Origin: Deinococcus rhizophilus
Lineage (GTDB): Bacteria > Deinococcota > Deinococci > Deinococcales > Deinococcaceae
Direction of reading: 5' to 3'
NCBI RefSeq assembly: GCF_030271215.1
Contig: NZ_JASNGB010000194.1
Coordinates: 1-5,398 of the forward strand
DNA: 5,398 nucleotides
Below the pieces are notes generated by a model. It was not told the origin of the DNA. It saw only the letters and a list, made by a program, of their open reading frames with translations, and searched no databases. Numbering within the stretch: the stretch's first letter is position 1; each line of letters begins with the position of its first letter. Shown here piece after piece: positions 1 through 5,398 of this stretch. The position numbers and the translations under genes were made by a program.

Positions 1-418
1 CCCCCAGCCCCGCCGCGACGTAGGTGCCCGTCGCCAGCCCCAGCAGGCCCACGCCGAGGCCGAACTGCACCCAGCGGGCGGGCAGGCCTGCGGGGTCGGG
101 GACCAGCGGGGCCAGCACGTCCAGAAAGAGGCCGATCAGGAGGACGTTCAGCACCGTTCCCGGCCCGACGCGCTCGCGCAGCCACAGGGCGCTGAGGGCC
201 ACGATCCCCACGCCCGTCAGGATGCTGACCATGCCCAGCGTCAGCGGGAGGTGCCGGGTCACGCCGAGGTGAAAGGCTTCCCAGGGCGCCACGCCCACCC
301 GCGCGTCCAGCATCAGCCGCAGGGCGAGGCTGTAGAGCGCCAGCCCGAGGACCAGCAGGCCGTACCGCCCCGGCGTGGGCAGGCGCGTGGCGGCGGCGAG
401 GAGCGCGGGGCGGGGCAT
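1..418 (-). CDS. YczE/YitT-like integral membrane protein, 3' end missing
   Basis: Partial gene: the first 139 codons read from an ATG at 418 down to the left window edge with no stop. The translation begins MPRPALLAAATRL and is very hydrophobic. Likely membrane segments lie at about residues 18-36, 60-82, 86-106 and 117-137. The stretch VGVAPWEAFHLGV (41-53), the following LPLTLGMVSILTG (58-70) and PGTVLNVLLIGLFLD (86-100) match, from memory, the pattern of YczE-type membrane proteins, in which a G-x-x-PW-D/E-xxH-x-G motif is followed by a glycine-rich helix and a GT-hN-hhhhG-hhhD helix. The molecular function of that family is not established; some members lie near transcriptional regulators or biosynthetic clusters. 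No SD precedes the ATG. Instead a TGCTACCTT box ends 7 nt upstream, which suggests a leaderless transcript. The gene is divergent from the DUF2231 gene, 112 nt away. I am confident of the coding call and fairly confident of the family. Confidence 0.8.
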   Translation of the reverse strand, partial: MPRPALLAAATRLPTPGRYGLLVLGLALYSLALRLMLDARVGVAPWEAFHLGVTRHLPLTLGMVSILTGVGIVALSALWLRERVGPGTVLNVLLIGLFLDVLAPLVPDPAGLPARWVQFGLGVGLLGLATGTYVAAGLG

Positions 419-425
419 GGGGGCG

Positions 426-455
426 AAGGTAGCACCCGGCCCCCGCCCGGCCCAA
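426..455 (-). promoter_or_regulatory. Putative leaderless promoter of the YczE-like gene
   Basis: On the minus strand an extended -10 element, TG-C-TACCTT (TACCTT at 431-426), lies 7 nt before the ATG at 418. A TTGGGC hexamer (455-450) lies 18 nt further upstream as a possible -35. Transcription from this box would start at or next to the ATG, which fits the absence of any SD. The assignment rests on motif and spacing only. Confidence 0.4.
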
Positions 456-513
456 CGCCGCCCAGAGCCTCGCTTAACCCTCCCCGACCCGCCGCGCCCC
501 AGGGCACACAATC

Positions 514-523
514 GGGAGGGAGG
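514..523 (+). promoter_or_regulatory. Ribosome binding site of the DUF2231 gene
   Basis: The purine run GGGAGGGAGG ends 7 nt before the ATG at 531. This fixes the start: the reading frame stays open further upstream to 375, but no comparable SD or family similarity exists there and the upstream peptide is low-complexity and arginine/proline-rich. A weak CACAAT (507-512) just upstream could be a -10, but it lies too close to the SD to be convincing. Confidence 0.7.
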
Positions 524-530
524 TTCGCCT

Positions 531-1091
531 ATGGACTCGCAGATCAACGACCGCTTCGAGGACACCCTCAGCCAGCACGACCGGCTGGAAGCCCTGGCCG
601 ACACGTTGCAGCCCAAGCTGCGCGAGTGGCTGGACGCCCTGCCGGACGGGGTGGAGGCCACCCTGCACGGGCAGCCGCTGGGCCACCCCCTGCACCCCAT
701 CCTGATTCACCTGCCGCTGGGGGGCTGGATCGTCGCGGGACTGCTGGACTTCCTGCCGGGCCACTCGCCGGAGAACGAGGCGGCGGCCGACCGGGCGCTG
801 CTGCTGGGCACCGTGGGCTCGGTCGCGGCCATCGCGGCGGGCTGGACCGACTGGGCCAACACGCGCGGCGAGGCGCGGCGCACCGGGCTGATCCACGGGG
901 CCGTCAACGAGGCCGCCTTCGTGCTCAACGTGGCCTCGCTGCTGGCCCGCAGGCGGCACAAGCGGCGGCTGGGCAAGCTGCTCTCGGGGACGGCGCTGGG
1001 GCTGGCGGGGCTGGGCGGCTTCCTGGGGGGGCAACTGGTCTACCGGCATGGCCTGGGCGTGGGCCAGACGCTGGCGCACCCGCAGGGCTGA
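531..1091 (+). CDS. DUF2231 family membrane protein
   Basis: This 186-residue protein starts at the ATG preceded by a strong SD. The N-terminal 40 residues are charged and probably cytoplasmic. The hallmark is a histidine-rich signature, HPLHPILIHLPLG (residues 52-64), that opens the first membrane segment (about 57-76). A second helix runs about 88-104 and ends in GWTDW (104-108), followed by GLIHGAVN (119-126), a third helix to about 139, an arginine/lysine-rich cytoplasmic patch (140-149, RRRHKRR), and a last helix ending in GGFLGGQLVYRHG (162-174). This is the DUF2231 layout, in which HPxHPxxxHxP and the C-terminal GGxLxYxHG are conserved. The family is uncharacterised. Some relatives are fused to Rieske iron-sulfur domains, so the conserved histidines (52, 55, 60, 122, 173) might bind a metal or haem; that is inference. 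The gene is divergent from the YczE-like gene and appears monocistronic. The family call is firm; the function is unknown. Confidence 0.88.
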   Translation: MDSQINDRFEDTLSQHDRLEALADTLQPKLREWLDALPDGVEATLHGQPLGHPLHPILIHLPLGGWIVAGLLDFLPGHSPENEAAADRALLLGTVGSVAAIAAGWTDWANTRGEARRTGLIHGAVNEAAFVLNVASLLARRRHKRRLGKLLSGTALGLAGLGGFLGGQLVYRHGLGVGQTLAHPQG

Positions 1092-1105
1092 GGCGGGGGG
1101 AGGCA

Positions 1106-1138
1106 GGGAGGGGGCGCCGTGACGGGTGGCCCCCTCTC
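1106..1138 (+). terminator. Possible terminator hairpin after the DUF2231 gene
   Basis: The arms GAGGGGGC (1108-1115) and GCCCCCTC (1129-1136) pair perfectly. One G-T and one further G-C pair extend the stem to 1106-1138, and the loop is 13 nt. It lies 14 nt after the stop codon at 1091. No real T-run follows, so efficient intrinsic termination is uncertain. Confidence 0.4.
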
Positions 1139-1263
1139 GCGGTCTGTGTCCGGTCCGTTCTCTCACCGGGAAAGCGCCGACGCAGGGCCTCTCCTCCGCC
1201 TCTCTCCCAGCCCGTTCTGTCCTGCCTGCTCCTGCTCTCCTGCGGGGGTGGGCCAGTCTGCCC

Positions 1264-1288
1264 GGCGGGAACGGGCGCTGTTCCCGCC
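1264..1288. repeat. Perfect inverted repeat in the intergenic region
   Basis: GGCGGGAAC (1264-1272) and GTTCCCGCC (1280-1288) form a 9-bp perfect stem with a 7-nt loop. It lies between two convergent genes and just upstream of the larger structured repeat at 1308-1443. It could be a factor-independent hairpin without a T-run, or part of a longer composite repeat. The rest of 1139-1263 is C/T-rich and shows no gene or motif I can identify. Confidence 0.5.
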
Positions 1289-1327
1289 TCCAGCGGGCTT
1301 CCCCCTCATACGGATTCCGTCTGTTTC

Positions 1328-1360
1328 GTGAACAAACCGGCGTTCTTCCGGTTTGTTCAC
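1328..1360. repeat. 13-bp perfect inverted repeat (hairpin) within the element
   Basis: GTGAACAAACCGG (1328-1340) and CCGGTTTGTTCAC (1348-1360) are exact reverse complements separated by the 7-nt loop CGTTCTT. The stem is strong on either strand. On the minus strand the outer arm is followed by GAAACAGACGG, not a T-run, so a structural or protein-binding role is as plausible as termination. Confidence 0.8.
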
Positions 1361-1407
1361 TCCACGCCCGGAACCCGTTGTTCTCCTTCTCGCTCCGCTC
1401 GGATTTC

Positions 1408-1425
1408 AGGTTTACGCGTAAACCT
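1408..1425. repeat. 18-bp perfect palindrome
   Basis: AGGTTTACG (1408-1416) is followed directly by its reverse complement CGTAAACCT (1417-1425), with no loop. An unspaced palindrome of this size suits a dimeric DNA-binding protein better than an RNA hairpin. It sits 18 nt beyond the stop codon of the PAP2 gene, inside the structured element. Confidence 0.75.
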
Positions 1426-1442
1426 CTCAATCGGAGTTCGTA

Positions 1443-2135
1443 TTACCCCTCGCGCGACTGCACCGGAAAGGCCGGATGAATCCGCAGCGCCCGCGTCAGG
1501 GCGATCACCCAGGCCAGCGAGAACAGCGCCCCGCCCAGCACGTCGGTCGGGTAGTGGACGCCGATATAGACGCGGGACCACATCATGCCCAGCACGTACA
1601 GCCCGCCCAGAACCAAGGCGGGGACCCGCCAGCGCGTGGGCCACAACAGGACTGCCAGCGAGGTCGCCAGCGCCGAGGCGAACATCGCGTGGCCGCTGGG
1701 AAAGGAAGAGTCGGGCTCGGGCAGAATCGGGGTCCAGAAGGCGGGGCGGGGACGCTCGAAGACGTTCTTGAGCAGCACGTTGATCAGTGCGACCCCACCC
1801 AGGCTGAGGGCCAGGAAGTAGCCCAGGCGGTGCCGCAACCGGTAAAAGACGTAAGCCAGCACCAGCGTCACCGGCACCATGCCCCGCGCACTCCCCAGCA
1901 GCGAAAAGGCGACCGCCACCCGGTCGAGCATGGGCGACGCACCCGCGTGCAGCGCCAGCATCAGCGGCTTTTCAAAGGCGAACGGCTCCTTGTTGAACAC
2001 GTCCTCCGCGATGGAGACGAAGATCAAGAGGGGCACCAGCAGCCCGAAAAACAGCAGCAGCAACCTTCGCCAGTGCTCCCGCGAAAAGGCGAGGAGGTGC
2101 GCCAGGGGACCGCTGTGGGGGGAAGCCGGGGTCAT
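1443..2135 (-). CDS. PAP2 superfamily membrane phosphatase
   Basis: This 230-residue integral membrane enzyme hydrolyses phosphomonoester or pyrophosphate groups, typically of lipids (phosphatidate, PgpB-like, or undecaprenyl pyrophosphate, BacA-independent recycling). All three PAP2 signature motifs are intact: KxxxxxxRP (K123, R130-P131), PSGH (146-149, catalytic H149) and SRxxxxxHxxxD (S187-R188, H194, D198). Membrane segments lie at about 24-42, 87-103, 106-122, 151-165, 170-186 and 200-216, with an amphipathic Arg-rich N-terminus. An ATG at 2201 is in frame, but the extra 22 residues (Pro/Gly-rich, mostly outside any family similarity) look non-coding, so I chose the ATG at 2135. No SD precedes it; TAGCGT (2151-2146) lies 10 nt upstream and may be a -10 for a nearly leaderless message. 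The gene is divergent from ychF, and its stop codon touches the structured repeat. The family is certain; the substrate cannot be told from sequence alone. Confidence 0.93.
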   Translation of the reverse strand: MTPASPHSGPLAHLLAFSREHWRRLLLLFFGLLVPLLIFVSIAEDVFNKEPFAFEKPLMLALHAGASPMLDRVAVAFSLLGSARGMVPVTLVLAYVFYRLRHRLGYFLALSLGGVALINVLLKNVFERPRPAFWTPILPEPDSSFPSGHAMFASALATSLAVLLWPTRWRVPALVLGGLYVLGMMWSRVYIGVHYPTDVLGGALFSLAWVIALTRALRIHPAFPVQSREG

Positions 2136-2221
2136 GAATCTGCCCACGCTACTCCCCCCGCGCCCGGCAGCGTACCCGGGGGGCGGTGGGCAAGTGTTCA
2201 TCCCTGGGCTCCCCCTTCCCC

Positions 2222-2227
2222 TACACT
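2222..2227 (+). promoter_or_regulatory. Candidate -10 box of ychF
   Basis: TACACT (T-A-x-A-x-T of the TATAAT consensus) lies 40 nt upstream of the ychF start. It would give a leader of about 34 nt that includes the SD. No good -35 is visible at 16-18 nt; TTCATC (2197-2202) is the nearest T-rich hexamer at 19 nt. Motif evidence only. Confidence 0.35.
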
Positions 2228-2255
2228 GTCAGGGTTGCCGCGCCTATGCGGAGTC

Positions 2256-2262
2256 AAGGAGG
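2256..2262 (+). promoter_or_regulatory. Ribosome binding site that sets the GTG start of ychF
   Basis: A perfect AAGGAGG ends 5 nt before the GTG at 2268. It decides the start: the frame is open far upstream to 1476, but that extension overlaps the PAP2 gene antisense and has no SD. YchF proteins begin with MG-hh-GIVGLPNVGKS, exactly what follows this GTG. Confidence 0.9.
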
Positions 2263-2267
2263 ACACT

Positions 2268-3365
<1,098 letters not shown>

Positions 3366-3381
3366 ACCGGACGGCCAGCAC

Positions 3382-3423
3382 GGGGGCGGAAGGGCACGGG
3401 GGCATCCCCAGCCTTCCGCCCCC
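3382..3423 (+). terminator. GC-rich terminator-like hairpin after ychF
   Basis: GGGGGCGGAAGG (3382-3393) pairs exactly with CCTTCCGCCCCC (3412-3423), a 12-bp stem. The 18-nt loop contains a second small stem, GGGG (3398-3401) with CCCC (3406-3409). It begins 17 nt after the ychF stop. A clear T-run is lacking (the next T pair is at 3430-3431), so termination strength is uncertain, but the stem isolates ychF from the next gene's own promoter. Confidence 0.6.
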
Positions 3424-3452
3424 CGCGCGTTCTGCCCCCGTCCGCTCTGCGC

Positions 3453-3458
3453 TACAGT
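3453..3458 (+). promoter_or_regulatory. -10 box of a putative leaderless promoter for the ABM gene
   Basis: TACAGT ends 9 nt before the ATG at 3468, preceded by GC. Transcription would start within a few bases of the start codon. There is no SD: the spacer reads GCTTCCCCC. TTCTGC (3430-3435), 17 nt upstream, is a poor -35. The arrangement matches the leaderless promoters common in Deinococcus. Confidence 0.5.
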
Positions 3459-3467
3459 GCTTCCCCC

Positions 3468-4046
3468 ATGCCGACCTCCTCCTCCCCCTCCCCCAGTCCG
3501 GCCGCGCCCGAGGGCGTCACCCTCGTCATCACCGAACTCGTGCGGCCCGCGCGGGTGGCCGGGTACGAGGCGTGGGCGCGGGAGCTGCACGGGCGGCTGG
3601 GGCAGCAGCCAGGCTTCCTGGGGCTGCACGTGTTGCGCGGTGAAAGTGGGGGCACGCCGGAATACGTGACGCTGCTGCGCTTCGCCTCGCCGGAAGCGCT
3701 CGCGGCGTGGCGGGAGTCCCCGGCGTACCGCTCGGCCCTGGCCCGGCTGCCCGAGTTCACGGCGGGCGAGGTGGACTACCGCGAGTCGGTGGGACTGGAG
3801 GCGTGGTTCGACCGCCCGGCCCGCGCCGCCGCCGCGCCCCCCTTCTGGAAGAACGTGGTGCTGGGCTTCGTGGGGGTCTACCCGCTGATCCTGCTGTTCA
3901 GCTGGCTCTCGCGCCCGCTGGTGCAGGGCTGGCCGTGGTGGGCGGCGATCTTGCCCTCGGCGTTTCTGGCGACCGTCTTTCTGAACTGGCCGGTGCTGCC
4001 GCTGCTCTCGCGGCTGCTGCGCGGCTGGCTGTATCCCCAGCGGTAG
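3468..4046 (+). CDS. ABM-domain protein with C-terminal membrane helices (COG3224-like)
   Basis: This 192-residue protein has a low-complexity Ser/Pro N-terminus (1-15), then an antibiotic-biosynthesis-monooxygenase (ABM) ferredoxin-like domain at about 17-112. Features of that domain are VTLVITELVRP (17-27), the amphipathic helix YEAWARELHGRL (33-44), GFLGLHVLRG (49-58), YVTLLRFASPEALAAWRES (66-84) and the VGLEAWF end (108-114). A hydrophobic part follows: WKNVVLGFVGVYPLILLFSWL (127-147), a Trp-rich turn, and a second helix (about 157-180), ending RLLRGWLYPQR. This is the layout of COG3224-type proteins, annotated as ABM superfamily enzymes. Real monooxygenase activity is not established for the membrane form; small ABM folds also bind haem or degrade quinones. 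The conserved W-K before helix 1 and P-Y-P-L in it are family features. The gene has its own leaderless promoter and ends 11 nt before a strong terminator, so it is monocistronic. Confidence 0.85.
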   Translation: MPTSSSPSPSPAAPEGVTLVITELVRPARVAGYEAWARELHGRLGQQPGFLGLHVLRGESGGTPEYVTLLRFASPEALAAWRESPAYRSALARLPEFTAGEVDYRESVGLEAWFDRPARAAAAPPFWKNVVLGFVGVYPLILLFSWLSRPLVQGWPWWAAILPSAFLATVFLNWPVLPLLSRLLRGWLYPQR

Positions 4047-4057
4047 GCAGCCCTGTC

Positions 4058-4096
4058 GCAAGGCCCCAGCGCTGTGCCGGGGCCTTGCTCTTTCCT
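4058..4096 (+). terminator. Intrinsic terminator of the ABM gene
   Basis: GCAAGGCCCC (4058-4067) pairs exactly with GGGGCCTTGC (4079-4088) around an 11-nt loop, followed by TCTTTCCT (4089-4096). Stem plus T-rich tail marks a Rho-independent terminator for the plus strand. The same stem can form on the minus strand downstream of ftsW, but it is followed there by GACAGGG, not T, so it would work mainly as a shared barrier between convergent genes. Confidence 0.85.
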
Positions 4097-4120
4097 GCGG
4101 TCAGTCGCTCTTTCCTGCGG

Positions 4121-4126
<6 letters not shown>
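4087..4126. repeat. 20-bp perfect tandem duplication over the ftsW stop codon
   Basis: The unit GCTCTTTCCTGCGGTCAGTC occurs at 4087-4106 and again at 4107-4126 with no mismatch. Read on the minus strand it contains GACTGA, so it duplicates the final Asp codon and stop of ftsW: the real stop is at 4123-4121, in the second plus-strand copy (4107-4126). The first copy overlaps the terminator tail. It looks like a recent slippage duplication; the extra copy lies after the stop and does not change the protein. Confidence 0.95.
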
Positions 4127-5232
<1,106 letters not shown>

Positions 5233-5236
<4 letters not shown>

Positions 5237-5398
5237 GCTTTTGCCTCCGGCCGGGCCACGTCCACCAGTTCACGGGCCACCCGCGCGAAGGTCAGGCCCC
5301 GCTCGCGGTAGTCGCGGAAGCTGTCGAAGCTGGTGCCCACGGGCGCGAGCAGCACGGTGCCCGAGCCGCCGGGACCGCCCAGCGCCGCGAGGCCCGCC
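5233..5398 (-). CDS. murD: MurD (UDP-MurNAc-L-Ala--D-Glu ligase), C-terminal fragment
   Basis: Only the last 54 residues are present; the gene enters from the right edge. The fragment reads ALGGPGGSGTVLLAPVGTSFD (the Gly-rich lead and the VLLAP strand), then SFRDYRERGLTFARVARELV, and a Glu-Ala-Lys-Ala end. The D-V-L-L-S-P-A-x-A-S-x-D-x-F-x-x-F-x-x-R-G pattern of the Mur ligase C-terminal domain is recognisable: S23, D25, F27 and RG (33-34) are kept. The usual PACAS is PVGTS here, a divergence seen also in the FtsW neighbour. MurD adds D-Glu to UDP-MurNAc-L-Ala in the cytoplasm. The stop TGA at 5235-5233 overlaps the ftsW ATG by 4 nt, which implies translational coupling. The gene order murD-ftsW is that of the dcw cluster. 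Identification is strong despite the truncation. Confidence 0.85.
5244..5248 (-). promoter_or_regulatory. Ribosome binding site of ftsW inside murD
   Basis: On the minus strand GGAGG ends 7 nt before the ftsW ATG, within the last codons of murD. Together with the ATGA overlap it supports coupled translation of murD and ftsW from one message. Confidence 0.7.

Larger units (their letters stand above)
1308..1443. repeat. 136-bp structured intergenic repeat element (SNR-like)
   Basis: The segment is bounded by imperfect terminal inverted repeats: ATACGGATTCCG at 1308-1319 and, read on the minus strand, ATACGAACTCCG at 1443-1432 (10 of 12 matching). Inside are a 13-bp perfect stem (1328-1360) and an 18-bp perfect palindrome (1408-1425). 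Its composition is more A/T-rich than the flanking DNA and it encodes no credible protein. The layout resembles the small nuclear repeats (SNRs; short structured intergenic repeats of roughly 60-215 bp) described in Deinococcus radiodurans. I see one copy in this window, so repeat status is inferred. The right terminus provides the last base of the stop codon of the PAP2 gene. It may also serve as a terminator between the two convergent genes. Confidence 0.6.

Noticed and set aside
474..1430. Minus-strand open frame of 318 codons across DUF2231 and the intergenic repeat
   Set aside because: It is the complement of a well-supported gene, Gln/Arg-rich with no recognisable domain; an artefact of high GC.
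1126..1479. Possible 117-codon small protein spanning the intergenic repeat
   Set aside because: It has no SD, reads through perfect palindromes and runs into the end of the PAP2 gene on the other strand. More likely part of a non-coding repeat.
251..1771. Plus-strand open frame of 506 codons over four features
   Set aside because: It crosses the DUF2231 gene in another frame, the repeat and the PAP2 gene antisense; low-complexity translation without any domain.
2136..2201. Longer PAP2 protein starting at the ATG at 2201
   Set aside because: The extra 22 residues are Pro/Gly-rich and unlike the family. They would extend into the promoter region of the divergent ychF gene.
1476..2267. In-frame upstream extension of ychF of 264 codons
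   Set aside because: It runs antisense over the PAP2 gene, is Gln/Arg/Pro-rich and has no SD. The family start is the GTG at 2268 behind AAGGAGG.

Overview
The window is a stretch of bacterial chromosome with very high GC. The coding regions show strong G/C preference at third codon positions. It looks like Deinococcus or a close relative, for three reasons: the YchF and MurD/FtsW sequences read as Deinococcus-like; several genes have a TANNNT box only 7-10 nt upstream of the ATG and no Shine-Dalgarno (SD) sequence, as in the leaderless transcripts common in Deinococcus; and there is a short structured intergenic repeat resembling the small repeats described in Deinococcus genomes. The assignment is an inference, since no 16S rRNA or other marker is present.

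Layout from left to right. A minus-strand integral membrane protein of the YczE/YitT-like group (1-418) runs off the left edge. It is divergent from a plus-strand DUF2231 membrane protein (531-1091). A gene-free convergent region of about 350 nt (1092-1442) follows, holding several perfect inverted repeats and an apparent 136-bp intergenic repeat element with imperfect terminal inverted repeats. The element directly abuts the stop codon of a minus-strand PAP2-type lipid phosphatase (1443-2135). That phosphatase is divergent from ychF (2268-3365), the universal OBG-family P-loop ATPase. A GC-rich hairpin separates ychF from a plus-strand ABM-domain membrane protein (3468-4046), which ends at an intrinsic terminator (4058-4096). 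On the minus strand, converging on that terminator, are ftsW (4121-5236) and the 3' end of murD (5233-5398), overlapping as ATGA.

Functionally, the right end is a fragment of the division and cell-wall (dcw) cluster: MurD adds D-glutamate to UDP-MurNAc-L-Ala, and FtsW is the SEDS glycosyltransferase and lipid II polymerase partner at the septum. The PAP2 phosphatase could act on lipid or undecaprenyl pyrophosphate, which would tie it loosely to envelope metabolism. The other genes are housekeeping (ychF) or membrane proteins of unknown role.

I see no clear evidence of a novel defence or mobile system. The points most worth a second look are the structured repeat at 1308-1443, the 20-bp tandem duplication that copies the ftsW stop codon, the non-consensus catalytic loop of FtsW, and the leaderless promoter pattern.
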